This document shows positions 6,523 through 13,910 of a stretch of 64,000 nucleotides of DNA, piece by piece. A program made the translations under genes and the position numbers. The stretch's first letter is position 1. Every line of letters starts with the position of its first letter. The stretch is from Bradyrhizobium sp. CB2312. Lineage in GTDB: Bacteria > Pseudomonadota > Alphaproteobacteria > Rhizobiales > Xanthobacteraceae. The DNA lies in the NCBI RefSeq assembly GCF_029714425.1, contig NZ_CP121668.1, forward strand, positions 3,865,501 through 3,929,500. The letters run 5' to 3'. The notes below the pieces were generated by a model. That model worked only from the letters and a program-made list of their open reading frames with translations. It had not been told where the DNA came from and made no database searches.

Positions 6523-8564
6523 ATGCGTTTGCTCACCCGCCTGGATATCGCCGTCGCGCTCATTACGCTCATGTTTACCGCGCCGCCGTGCTGGGCTTGG
6601 GAGAGCTGGGGCGGCGATGCCGGCGGCTCGCGCTTCTCGCCATTGCGACAGATCACGCCCGACAATGTCGGCGAACTCATCCGCGCCTTCGAATATCACA
6701 CCGGCGATCTCGCTGCGCGCGCGCCCGAGGTGATGCGGCGAACCAAATTCGAGGCGACGCCGCTGTTTCGTCGAGGACAGCCTGATCTTCTGCTCGCCCT
6801 TCAACGAGGTGATCGCCCTCGATCCCGGCACGGGTGCGCAGAAATGGCGCTATGATCCGAAGATCGCGACCAATCAGCGTCCTGCCAATCGCTATGTCTG
6901 CCGCGGTGTCACCTCGTGGATCGACGATCAGGCGCCGCCGGATGCCGCCTGCCGATCGCGCATCTTCATGGGCACCAACGATGTCCGCCTGATCGCGCTC
7001 GATGCGAAGACCGGCATTCCCTGCGCCGGTTTCGGCAAGGGCGGAGAGATCAAGCTCGATATCGGCATGCGGCTGGATTGGCCGGGCGAATTCCAGATCA
7101 CTTCGCCACCGGCGGTTGGCCGCGGTGTCGTCGTTGTCGGCTCCTCGATCGCGGACAACAGCCGCGTCGATGCGCCGAGCGGGAAGGTGCGCGCGTTCGA
7201 TGCGCGGAGCGGCGAAGCGCGCTGGACTTTCGAGCCGCTCCAGCGCGACGGCATCGAAGCCGGCCACGCCAATGTCTGGGCGCCGATGTCGGTCGACGAG
7301 ACGCGCGGGCTGGTTTTCCTGCCGACGACCTCGCCGTCGCCGGATTTTTGGGGCGGCAAGCGGCCGGGCAACAACGAGCACGCCAATTCGGTCGTTGCGC
7401 TGCGCATCGAGACCGGTGAGCTCGTATGGGCATTCCAGACCGTGCATCACGACGTCTGGGATTACGACCTGGCGGCGCAGCCGACGCTCGCGCGCCTCGA
7501 CACCGGTGAGGGCCAGCGCGACGTCGTGATCCAGCCGACCAAGCACGGCTTTGTGTTCGTGCTCGACCGCGACACCGGCAAGCCGGTCTGGCCGGTCGAG
7601 GAGCGCGCGGTGCCGCAGGGCGGCGCCGAAGGCGAAGGATTGTCGCCGACGCAGCCGTTCCCGACGCATGTGCCGGCGCTGACGTCGCAAACGATCTCGA
7701 CCGATGATGTGCTCTCGCTCATGCCTGGATTGCCCCACTCGTCTTGCGAACGGCAGTTCGCAGAGGCGCGCAACGAGGGGCTGTTCACACCGCCTTCGGT
7801 GCAGGGCACGCTGGAATTTCCGTTCACCGGCGGCGGGGTGAACTGGGGCAGCGCGGCGTTCGACCCGGCTGGTCAGATCCTCTATGTCAACACCAGCCGC
7901 GCCGTCCATCTCATCAAGCTGATCCCGCGCGCGGAGGCGGCCGGATTCAATCCGCCGCCTGGACATGACTTCGGCCGGCAGCGCGGCGCGCCATTTGCGA
8001 TGTCGCGCGCGATGGTGACCTCGCCGCTCGGTCTGCTCTGTAACAAGCCGCCATGGGGCGAGATGGTCGCGGTCGATCTGAGGGGTGGAAAAATCCTCTG
8101 GCGCTCGACGGTCGGCACCACCGAGGATCTTGCGCCGTTGGGCATGCCGCTGCCTTGGGGCGCGCCGCTCCTCAACGGACCCGCCGTCACCGCTGGCAGT
8201 CTCGTCTTCACCGGCGCGATGGATGCGTATCTGCGGGCTTTCGACGCGCTCAGCGGCAGGGAGCTCTGGCAGGGCCGGCTGCCGGTGCCCGGCGTCGCCA
8301 ATCCCATGACCTAATCTCTGGAAGGGCGAGCAATATGTTGCGATCGGCGCCGGCGGCCATTCCGAGGCGGGCACCTCGATCGGCGACAGCGTCGTTGCGT
8401 TTCGGCTGGCGCGGCCCGGCGAGGCGCCATCGCTATGGTCGCGCACGATCGATCGTCCGGGCGGACGATTCGTTGCGGCATCCTCGGCGCTCGCGCTCGC
8501 AATCATCGCGCTCGTGATTGCGGGCCTGCGCTGGCGTCGCCGCTATCGTATCAGGCACTCGTAA
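6523..8564 (+). pseudogene. PQQ-dependent dehydrogenase, interrupted by two frameshifts
   Basis: The gene encodes a quinoprotein dehydrogenase of the membrane glucose/quinate dehydrogenase type: signal peptide MRLLTRLDIAVALITLMFTA, then the typical entry WESWGGDAGGSRFSPLRQIT and propeller blades with RYVCRGVTSW, CRSRIFMGTNDVRLIALDA and VHHDVWDYDLAAQP. Reading frame is lost twice. One extra base in the TTT at 6766-6768 breaks EATPLF|VEDSLIF. One extra A at 8313-8314 turns NPMTY into a stop, after which the frame continues EQYVAIGAGGHSEAGTSIGD. Removing both bases gives 679 codons ending at 8562-8564, with an added C-terminal membrane helix (ALALAIIALVIAGLRWRRRY). As written the only long intact part is 6809-8314. 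Either a recent pseudogene or homopolymer sequence errors. Confidence 0.85.
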
Positions 8565-8608
8565 CGGCGTTGTGCATGCGATGCGAACGTTCGTTCACAT
8601 CGCGCGAA

Positions 8609-8857
8609 TTATTGAACGAAAGCGAGGCCGACGCGCCGGTCGCTGCGCCATACGGGGCGGCAATTCCGCACGAAATTGTCGCGCGCGATCGAGAGCGTGA
8701 ATGATTGCGGCAGTGTGACGGGTGAATCGAGGTCGATCGCCGCGCCGCCTTCAGACATGTTTCGCACCGTGCACGCGATGCCGCTGCTTTCAAAGGTGAT
8801 GGTCCCACCCTTGAAGACACGGTGACGCTGCGCTGCACGTTTCTCGATCATCCGCAT
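8609..8857 (-). CDS. PilZ-domain protein
   Basis: An 82-residue single PilZ domain. The c-di-GMP-binding pattern is visible as RAAQRHRV (R-x3-R) near the N-terminus and NMSEGGAAI, the (D/N)-x-S-x-x-G motif, after the first strands, and the chain ends in CRPVWRSDRRVGLAFVQ. Stand-alone PilZ proteins are common in Bradyrhizobium and usually act as c-di-GMP-responsive adaptors. The start is uncertain: the first ATG before RMIEKRAAQ is used, with another two codons later and weak ribosome-binding sites. It is convergent with the broken PQQ dehydrogenase. Confidence 0.85.
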   Translation of the reverse strand: MRMIEKRAAQRHRVFKGGTITFESSGIACTVRNMSEGGAAIDLDSPVTLPQSFTLSIARDNFVRNCRPVWRSDRRVGLAFVQ

Positions 8858-9033
8858 TAATCCATAACGACGATTGTGAAATAGCGCATAGAAATTGCGT
8901 TGATCTAAACTCAATACTGGCGCTACTTGTGCAACGCTTCAGACTTCGTTTACGACGTTGAAGCGGTGAGTCACTTCCCGCCGACTTGTCCCACAAGCCT
9001 TTCCTTTATGGCGTTACGCCGATGGAGATTCCG

Positions 9034-9327
9034 ATGAAGACTACGCTTTCGATCCTGTTCGCCGCAGCATTCGCGCTGACATCGATGCCCGCCCACGCCG
9101 TCAAGTGGGACCTCTCGACCATGACCTGCAAGCAATTCCTCGACAGCGGCGAAGACAACATCGCGGTCGTGCTGACCTGGATGGACGGCTGGTACAAGGG
9201 CGACGAGGACAACGCGATCATCGACACCGAAGTCTTCATTGAGAACGCCAAGAAATTCGGCGCCTATTGCGGAAAGAATCCGACCGTCAGCGTCGTCACC
9301 GCGGCCGACGAGATCCTCGGCAAGTAA
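9034..9327 (+). CDS. HdeA-family periplasmic acid-stress chaperone-like protein
   Basis: A 97-residue exported protein with signal peptide MKTTLSILFAAAFALTSMPA (cleavage after HA). The mature chain of about 75 residues has the HdeA pattern: WDLSTMTCKQFLDSGEDN, a helix with VVLTWMDGWYKG, and the second cysteine in KKFGAYCGKNP, giving the single disulfide (Cys32-Cys79). HdeA proteins are small periplasmic dimers that unfold at low pH and bind client proteins. GGAG at 9024-9027 fixes the start. It is transcribed alone and followed by a strong intrinsic terminator. Confidence 0.85.
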   Translation: MKTTLSILFAAAFALTSMPAHAVKWDLSTMTCKQFLDSGEDNIAVVLTWMDGWYKGDEDNAIIDTEVFIENAKKFGAYCGKNPTVSVVTAADEILGK

Positions 9328-9389
9328 TTCTTGAAGTGTGCCGATCGAAGCGCGGATGCAATCGCGCTTCGGCGGATGCGAACGTGATG

Positions 9390-9432
9390 GAGAGCCGCGA
9401 CGCGCCTTGCGCTCACGCGGCTCTCTTTTTTT
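9390..9432 (+). terminator. Intrinsic terminator of the hdeA-like gene
   Basis: A 10-bp perfect stem (GAGAGCCGCG with CGCGGCTCTC) is followed directly by seven T, a textbook rho-independent terminator. A second hairpin (CGAAGCGCG with CGCGCTTCG, about 9347-9371) lies just upstream. Confidence 0.85.
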
Positions 9433-9442
9433 CGGCTGATGC

Positions 9443-9907
9443 TCAGCCAGGCAACATCGCGAACGCGCTCGACACCATTGCGACCTGCTTGTTGTCGGTG
9501 GCCGAGAGCAGCGTGACGCGGCCAAAGCTCATGGTGCGCCCGAGCCGCACCACGCGCGCATCGGCCAGCACATCCGAGGAGGAGACCGCGCGCATGAAAT
9601 GCGTGGTCTGGTCGACCGTCGTCATCGGACGATAGCCGCGATTGGCGGCGAGGTTCGCGATCACCATCGCGGTGTCGGCGAGCGCCATCAGCGCCTGGCC
9701 GCAGACCACGCCGCCGTTGCGGCACAGCCGCTCCGAGAACGGCATGCGCAGCAGCGCGCCGGGCTGCCAGTCCGGCACGTCTGCCGGCTGGATGTGCTCG
9801 ATGCGCTCGACGGCGAGGTTGAGATCCTGGATCCAGGGTGCAAAGACCTCGCCGAGGATGCGTCTCGCATCAGCGATGCCGAATCCGGCTTCTGGCTGCG
9901 TTTGCAT
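9443..9907 (-). CDS. PaaI-family hotdog thioesterase
   Basis: About 154 residues of hotdog fold, related to acyl-CoA thioesterases. The signature RNGGVVCGQALMALADTAMV replaces the usual HGG by NGG before the central helix, and the C-terminal strands contain DQTTHFMRAVSSSDVLADAR. The start at 9907 has GGAGG about 11 bases upstream; an ATG six codons further upstream is also possible. Transcription is convergent with the hdeA-like gene. Substrate unknown; a housekeeping acyl-CoA or aryl-CoA thioesterase is most likely. Confidence 0.85.
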   Translation of the reverse strand: MQTQPEAGFGIADARRILGEVFAPWIQDLNLAVERIEHIQPADVPDWQPGALLRMPFSERLCRNGGVVCGQALMALADTAMVIANLAANRGYRPMTTVDQTTHFMRAVSSSDVLADARVVRLGRTMSFGRVTLLSATDNKQVAMVSSAFAMLPG

Positions 9908-10052
9908 TGCTGTCGTGTCCTCCATTGTTGCCGGATGTTTCGAACCATTCTGCGCGGATCGGCGCGGCAAAGTCACCCGGTCCGGCGCCGGCCCCGTCGG
10001 CTTGAAAATGCCCGACTTCGGCCGATATGATAGCTCGCTTGGGAGCGGGTGG

Positions 10053-10187
10053 ATGGTGTTGCGTCGGTGTGTCCTCGTGTTTTCGCTGTTGGCGCTTGGC
10101 CTCGTGTTGGACGGCTGCACCAGATGCGGCCCGATCTGGGACGATTGGCTGCATACGCCGAACTCGTGCCGGTCGGACCGGCTCTAG
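10053..10187 (+). CDS. Small lipoprotein, 44 residues
   Basis: A very short lipoprotein: MVLRRCVLVFSLLALGLVLD then GC, with the lipobox-type V-L-D-G-C. The mature part is only about 23 residues (CTRCGPIWDDWLHTPNSC and five more), with a C-x-x-C pair and tryptophans. GGGAG lies at 10040-10044. Very similar tiny lipoproteins with C-G-P-x-W-D-D-W recur in Bradyrhizobium genomes, as I remember them; the function is not known to me. Confidence 0.6.
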   Translation: MVLRRCVLVFSLLALGLVLDGCTRCGPIWDDWLHTPNSCRSDRL

Positions 10188-10273
10188 CGCGCCATTCGGC
10201 CCCGAGCGGGCTGTTGACAGGGATGACGAGGCGCGGTTGATCCGCCTCTGATTGGATGATCGAGGAGTGAGTG

Positions 10274-10573
10274 ATGAAGTTTTTCCGTATGGCGGCGGTG
10301 CTGCTGGCCGTGGCGGCGGGACCGGCCTACGCGCAAATGCCCAATCTCAACCTGCTGCAGGACGGCCCGAGCAAGACCCCCGAGGAGAAAGCCGCGGATG
10401 CCGAGCGTGAGAAGGCCTACAAGGAAACGCTGAAGAAGATTCCGGACGCCAAGTCGTCCAGTGATCCCTGGGGCGGCATGCGCTCCGATCCGCCGAAGCA
10501 GCCGGCGGCGCCGAAGGCCTCTGCGGCAACCGGCGCGCCGAAGAAGAGCAAGAGCGGCACCGCAGCCAACTGA
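10274..10573 (+). CDS. Small secreted DPWGG-motif protein, copy 2
   Basis: A 99-residue exported protein: signal peptide MKFFRMAAVLLAVAAGPAYA, then a mature chain whose core KAYKETLKKIPDAKSSSD continues PWGGMRSD, matching the secreted protein upstream of the PQQ dehydrogenase. The tail is rich in lysine, alanine and proline and looks disordered. GAGGAG at 10262-10267 supports the ATG rather than the GTG one codon earlier. No enzyme or binding motif can be named. The shared block suggests a conserved interaction surface. Confidence 0.75.
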   Translation: MKFFRMAAVLLAVAAGPAYAQMPNLNLLQDGPSKTPEEKAADAEREKAYKETLKKIPDAKSSSDPWGGMRSDPPKQPAAPKASAATGAPKKSKSGTAAN

Positions 10574-10680
10574 CCGCAGCGCCCGTCGGAGGCCGCAACG
10601 ACGCCTCCGCAACAGGACTCCTTTTCAGGCGGCCCGCTCCCTACATTGAGCCCGTCAGTATTGCGTAGAGGAGGGCGGAC

Positions 10681-10935
10681 ATGGCCGACCGGCCGCGGGA
10701 TCTCGCCGAACGGATGGCGCGCCGTCGCAAGACCGGCGGCAAGCCGGGCGCGACCACCGGCGACGGCTATCTGCGCGAGACCTTCACCCTGCCGCGCCCG
10801 GCGGCGCGGGCGAGGGCGGAGGCCTTCTTCGCCCGCTACCCCAAGGCCGGCTATATGAGCGCCGTCGAGACCTGGCGGGAGCTGCCCGGCGGCGACATCG
10901 AATTCACCATGCGGCGGCTGCCGAGCGCGGATTAG
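10681..10935 (+). CDS. Conserved hypothetical, Arg-rich, 84 residues
   Basis: A small basic cytosolic protein with no signal peptide or membrane segment. The first half is arginine- and lysine-rich (LAERMARRRKTGGKPG), the second has ARARAEAFFARYPKAGYMSA and VETWRELPGGDIEFTMRRLP. A GAGGAGGGCGG ribosome-binding site at 10669-10679 gives a firm start. I recognise it only as a type of short conserved hypothetical of Bradyrhizobiaceae. Convergent with the DUF6894-like gene, 10 bp apart. Confidence 0.7.
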   Translation: MADRPRDLAERMARRRKTGGKPGATTGDGYLRETFTLPRPAARARAEAFFARYPKAGYMSAVETWRELPGGDIEFTMRRLPSAD

Positions 10936-10945
10936 GGGCGGGGCG

Positions 10946-11179
10946 CTACTCGAGGGTTTCCGCGACGATGCGGATCCGGAACACGGGCTCCTTGGCCTCG
11001 TCGAGCAACTCCATGTCCCATTCGGAGTTTTGCTGGAGCTTGCGGGCGATGCCGGCCGCCATGTCGGCGCAGACGCTGGTCATCTCCCTCCAGGCCGAAT
11101 CGCGATCGGTAAATTCCGTCGCCTGGTCCGCACAGCCGGAATAGCGGCCGTTCCGGATTCGAAAGAAGTAGAGCGGCAT
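10946..11179 (-). CDS. DUF6894-family small protein
   Basis: A 77-residue protein beginning MPLYFFRIRNGRYSGCADQA, the N-terminal pattern of DUF6894 proteins, abundant small cytosolic proteins of Rhizobiales with unknown role. The following segment EFTDRDSAWREMTSVCADMA and the C-terminal MELLDEAKEPVFRIRIVAET complete a compact alpha/beta domain. The start is placed at the ATG before PLYFF; longer readings lack the pattern. Expression seems independent. Confidence 0.75.
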   Translation of the reverse strand: MPLYFFRIRNGRYSGCADQATEFTDRDSAWREMTSVCADMAAGIARKLQQNSEWDMELLDEAKEPVFRIRIVAETLE

Positions 11180-11337
11180 GGCTGGCACCGATCGCGCGTG
11201 ACGGCCCCGCCCCCCAAGGCCATGGGCGCGCAGTGCAGTCCCAAACCATCCGCAGATCAATTCCGGGCGGCTACGGAATAGGCCCCGTCGGACCCGATGG
11301 CTTGCTTGGGGCGCGACGGGATCGCGCTGCCTTCGCT

Positions 11338-11393
11338 CAAGCCGTCTTGTTCAAGCGGTCTTGCTCAAGCCGTCTTGCTTAAGCCGTCTTGCG
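11338..11393. repeat. Four 14-bp tandem repeats
   Basis: Four consecutive copies of a 14-mer with consensus CAAGCCGTCTTGCT occupy this stretch; copies differ at one to three positions. The fourth copy begins TAAG instead of CAAG, and that change supplies the stop codon of the overlapping minus-strand gene. Because three units equal 42 bp, the same codons (K-T-A-stop) recur in frame downstream. Confidence 0.9.
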
Positions 11394-11567
11394 CCCAATC
11401 GCCTTCAGCTCCCGATCAATGCGCAGCTGCACCCGCCGGATCGCCAGCAGATCGATCTTGGTCTCGGTCTTGCCGGTCTTGACCTGCTCGCCGATCCGGA
11501 ACTGCCACTGCCAGACCCCGGGGATTGCCGTCTTGGCGACGGTGAACTCGACGCCCCTGTGATTCAT
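11379..11567 (-). CDS. Conserved small hypothetical, 62 residues
   Basis: A 62-residue cytosolic protein: MNHRGVEFTVAKTAIPGVWQ, then WQFRIGEQVKTGKTETKID and a basic helix LLAIRRVQLRIDRELKAIGR. The W-x-W-x-F-x-I pattern and basic C-terminal helix suggest a small beta-hairpin-helix fold, perhaps nucleic-acid binding, but this is only a guess. GGAGG five bases before the ATG supports the start; a GTG two codons upstream is less likely. The last codons lie inside the 14-bp tandem repeat. Confidence 0.65.
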   Translation of the reverse strand: MNHRGVEFTVAKTAIPGVWQWQFRIGEQVKTGKTETKIDLLAIRRVQLRIDRELKAIGRKTA

Positions 11568-11573
11568 GGCCAC

Positions 11574-11884
11574 CTCCCACGATTCACCCTCATCACATGC
11601 CCAAACATGTTGGGCGTGTTAATATTCCCGCGACAAGCGAAATCTGACGATAAGCCCCGGGAAGTTCACGCTATCCCGAGAACGCGCGCGCTCCGAAACA
11701 AGCGAAATCGAATTCCGAAAGATGCCCTGCGCGAGCGCCGGTACTCCGTGGTTCTCCGACCATGAACAGAGTTCCGCGCGCGACACGGATCGACGCCGGC
11801 GCGCATCGAGGCGCCATGCGAGCGACGGCATGTGCCTTGCTTCGCCTCATGACGGCAAGCAACATGCAACGATGTGGGCACCTC
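11574..11884. other. Gene-free stretch with direct repeats
   Basis: No convincing gene. It holds a small hairpin (GCCCAAACATGTTGGGC at 11599-11615) and two copies of ACAAGCGAAATC at 11633-11644 and 11698-11709, 65 bp apart, which could be protein-binding sites. A possible longer N-terminus for the next gene overlaps the right part but lacks a ribosome-binding site. Confidence 0.5.
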
Positions 11885-12142
11885 ATGCTCGGCATTCCCC
11901 GCCGCTACAGTCATTTCGTCTTCGGCGTAATTCAGTCCGGCCTGACCTCGTTGATCGCGGCCGGGATCGCCAGCTTTCCCGCGGCAAGCACAATGCTCTT
12001 CCTGCAGCACTGGACGCTGTCGTGGCTGGTCGCATGGGCCGCGATGCTGCCGATTGTGCTGCTGGCCGCGCCCGCGATCCGCGCCTTCTCGCTGCGCCTG
12101 ACGCGGGAGGAGACCGCCGCGCGCACCGGCAGGCAGGCATGA
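11885..12142 (+). CDS. DUF2798-family small membrane protein
   Basis: An 85-residue protein with two membrane helices in the DUF2798 pattern: MLGIPRRYSHFVFGVIQSGL, then TSLIAAGIASFPA, a linker, and LSWLVAWAAMLPIVLLAAPA with a basic tail. Family members are usually 75-90 residues, which favours this start over longer in-frame readings, although no clear ribosome-binding site is seen. It should sit in the inner membrane; role unknown. The stop overlaps the first A of the hairpin that ends the minus-strand small RNA unit. Confidence 0.7.
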   Translation: MLGIPRRYSHFVFGVIQSGLTSLIAAGIASFPAASTMLFLQHWTLSWLVAWAAMLPIVLLAAPAIRAFSLRLTREETAARTGRQA

Positions 12143-12255
12143 AAAAACCCGCTTGGGGAGAGCCAAGCGGGTCGAAGGTTATTGGAGGCTGAGGTGCTGG
12201 GCTGCAACACCATAGCCCGACGACCCTAGCGGCCTCAGCTTACGGCAGCCTGACA
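12142..12255 (-). ncRNA. Predicted small RNA, unit 2 of a tandem pair
   Basis: On the minus strand this gene-free segment reads from GTCAGGCTGCCGTAAGC to a perfect terminator: 9-bp stem CCCGCTTGG / CCAAGCGGG (12148-12156 with 12163-12171) followed by six T. Inside, GCTGAGG pairs with CCTCAGC and GGGCT with AGCCC. The segment GCCTCCAATAACC just before the terminator is unpaired and contains CCUCC, which could pair with Shine-Dalgarno sequences. The neighbouring unit has the same order of elements, so selection on an RNA is likely. No protein is encoded. The 5' end is approximate and no promoter could be placed with confidence. Confidence 0.6.
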
Positions 12256-12285
12256 TTCCGGTCGCTCCGGTGCCCCCGCAAACAG

Positions 12286-12395
12286 AAAACCCCGCTCGGG
12301 GTCGAGCGGGGTCATCGACTGTATGGAGGCCCGGTGTTGGTCCACCGGGCGCGACGAAATTAGGAGAGTCGGCTTACAGGCGCCTGACGGCCGTC
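12286..12395 (-). ncRNA. Predicted small RNA, unit 1 of a tandem pair
   Basis: The upstream unit on the minus strand reads GTCAGGCGCCTGTAAGCCGA, CTCTCCTAATTTCGTCG, a hairpin GCCCGGTG / CACCGGGC, the unpaired GCCTCCATACAG and a terminator CCCCGCTC / GAGCGGGG with TTTT (12288-12313). Start block, GTCG centre, CCTCCA segment and terminator align with the next unit while stem bases differ in pairs, as expected for structured RNAs. CUCUCCU and CCUCC are both anti-Shine-Dalgarno-like. Possibly one of the Bradyrhizobium trans-acting sRNA families; identity not established. Confidence 0.6.
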
Positions 12396-12550
12396 GCGAA
12401 AGCTTGCGCGCCACGAAGCCGCAGACTGGCCCCGCACAGGTCCCAATTTGGCCATCCGATCGCACAACTGGAGCCACACCCGCGGGCGAGATTCCACTGC
12501 TTCGGCGATGCCATGGGGGAAACGTGGCGCGCCGAGAACGGGGTGGCATC

Positions 12551-12640
12551 ATGGATAACGTAGAGCGGTCATTTGCCGCCGCGACGGCGGCTGGCTTCGT
12601 GGTGCTGGTGATCGGCATCGCGCTGCTGATGCTGCTATAG
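12551..12640 (+). CDS. Possible 29-residue membrane peptide
   Basis: A short frame, MDNVERSFAAATAAGFVVLV followed by IGIALLMLL, with a charged head and a single hydrophobic helix, as in small membrane proteins. A GGGGTGG stretch lies 6 bases upstream. Length and lack of comparison make this tentative; it could be a chance frame. Confidence 0.35.
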   Translation: MDNVERSFAAATAAGFVVLVIGIALLMLL

Positions 12641-12922
12641 GCGGCGTCAGGCGCGCGGAAAGCGGGTCCGAGTCATCGGGCCCGCTCGGTGGCGGCTTTC
12701 AAAAGCTGAAAACAACCCCATGCACAGTAGGGCGCTGGGAAATTTCGCTGCGCAATCAATGACCTAATGTAGGTGTCTAGATACCCTTAGTGCGGTTTCG
12801 CCGCCGCAAGCAAGACGGTCGGTCGCCCGGCTGGCACGGGCGCGGTCAGCCGCGCCGGGAGGGCCCGTCAGCTCCGAAGCCGGTTGCCAAACAGGGCCTG
12901 ACCAAACAGGTCCTGGCGCGGC

Positions 12923-13090
12923 CTAGTGGACCTTGATCTCGTGCAGGGGAAGGCGGAGCTCGGCGGCGCGCTCCTCGCGGTCCTTCTTGCGGAACTCGTT
13001 TTCCTTGCGCTCGAACTTCGCCATCTCCTCGAGCGCCGCCGCGAGGAAATGATTGCGCCTCGTCGCATCGTGGTGCGTGTCTTCGGTCAT
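12923..13090 (-). CDS. Small charged hypothetical protein, 55 residues
   Basis: A short, very charged and probably helical protein: MTEDTHHDATRRNHFLAAAL, then EEMAKFERKENEFRKKDREE and RAAELRLPLHEIKVH. The heptad-like charge pattern suggests a single coiled helix. GGAG at 13094-13097 on the minus strand supports the start. No family recognised; no membrane segment or cysteine. It stands alone, with about 280 bp of gene-free DNA on its left holding only a weak G+C hairpin (about 12660-12690). Confidence 0.55.
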   Translation of the reverse strand: MTEDTHHDATRRNHFLAAALEEMAKFERKENEFRKKDREERAAELRLPLHEIKVH

Positions 13091-13304
13091 GACAGAGCTC
13101 CCCGCTGTAGCGGCCCCGTCCCGACAAAGCCGGTAACCGCGCAAAGGTTCGGTGCCGCAGGATTGCGGATTTATGACGGCGATCGGCGGCTGTGTCTTTG
13201 CTGCGCATCAGCTTCAAGAGCGGCACGGCAAGATTGAATCTGCCGTCAGGCCCAAAGAAAGGTTGCCAACGGGATGGCCGCGCGATGAGATCCGCTCGAA
13301 TGTC

Positions 13305-13347
13305 CTAAAGCGCGATGACGATTCATCCAAATCTCATCGCGCTTTAG
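13305..13347. repeat. Dispersed palindrome CTAAAGCGCGATGA...
   Basis: A 14-bp perfect inverted repeat (CTAAAGCGCGATGA with TCATCGCGCTTTAG) around a 15-bp centre. The same element occurs at 31101-31143 and 39772-39814, so it is a REP-type intergenic repeat. It overlaps the 3' end of the small secreted-protein gene by 4 bp and could act as its terminator. Confidence 0.85.
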
Positions 13348-13532
13348 TGGCAGGGCTTGCCCAGCATCTGCGCGTAGCGGCTGTGGCAGCCGTCGTGCAA
13401 CTGCCACCGCTTCGTGATTTTGACACCGACCTTCGGAGCGCCCGACGACATCGGACCGCACGACGTGTGGGCGTAGGCCGCCGAGCCGGCGAACACGGCC
13501 AGCGCGAGCGCGATCTTGATCATCGACTTCAT
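13344..13532 (-). CDS. Small secreted cysteine-containing protein
   Basis: A 62-residue exported protein with signal peptide MKSMIKIALALAVFAGSAAY (cleavage after AYA) and a mature chain of about 40 residues: HTSCGPMSSGAPKVGVKITK, RWQLHDGCHSRYAQMLGKPCH. Three cysteines and four histidines in so short a chain suggest a disulfide or metal site. AGGAGGAG right before the ATG gives a very strong start. The upstream region is packed with GTAGCGCTAC-type palindromes, so expression is probably controlled. No family recognised. Confidence 0.7.
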   Translation of the reverse strand: MKSMIKIALALAVFAGSAAYAHTSCGPMSSGAPKVGVKITKRWQLHDGCHSRYAQMLGKPCH

Positions 13533-13560
13533 TGTCTCCTCCTGAGATTGTCTACGTCTC

Positions 13561-13595
13561 GTAGCGCTACGAATTAAAGCGCTACAAATTGTAGC
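13561..13595. promoter_or_regulatory. Cluster of GTAGCGCTAC-type operator boxes
   Basis: Immediately upstream of the small secreted gene lie a perfect 10-bp palindrome GTAGCGCTAC (13561-13570), then GCGCTAC and GTAGC arms separated by AAATT (13579-13595). The three GTAGC(G)/CGCTAC arms at near-regular spacing in an otherwise A+T-rich segment look like cooperative repressor sites over the promoter. Confidence 0.5.
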
Positions 13596-13756
13596 ATTTA
13601 AATGCAAGCTCCCAGCGCGTCACGCCCGGCGCTTCAACCTGCGGAGCAGGGCACCTCAAAATTCAACTTCGGGAGGCTCGAGGACCATGATTTATGGTGC
13701 TGTCCCAATCAGGACGCCGACAAATCGAATTGGGACAGCGGAAGCTTGGGCGAAAT

Positions 13757-13791
13757 AAAAACGCCGCCCGCTTAAATTGAGCGCGGGCGGC
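13757..13791 (-). terminator. Intrinsic terminator on the minus strand
   Basis: Stem GCCGCCCGC / GCGGGCGGC with an 11-base loop is followed, on the minus strand, by five T. No gene is recognisable upstream on that strand (13792-13910), so the transcript it ends may be an unannotated RNA or a relic of the surrounding element. Confidence 0.55.
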
Positions 13792-13910
13792 GGCTTTCCA
13801 GCCCCGGGTGGGAATGAGCAATTTCCCGGTGATGAATAGTGTGCACAACCTATGCCAAGGTTTTGTGTCACGTGGCGGGACATCGCTGAGGTGGATTTAG
13901 GACGTTCGCA

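Noticed and set aside
6677..8506. 609-codon open frame on the minus strand opposite the PQQ dehydrogenase
   Set aside because: Arginine/alanine-rich shadow with no domain. The plus strand shows clear quinoprotein blocks despite its frameshifts.
12235..12618. Minus-strand frames across the small-RNA region
   Set aside because: They pass through both terminator hairpins, lack ribosome-binding sites and have no protein-like composition.
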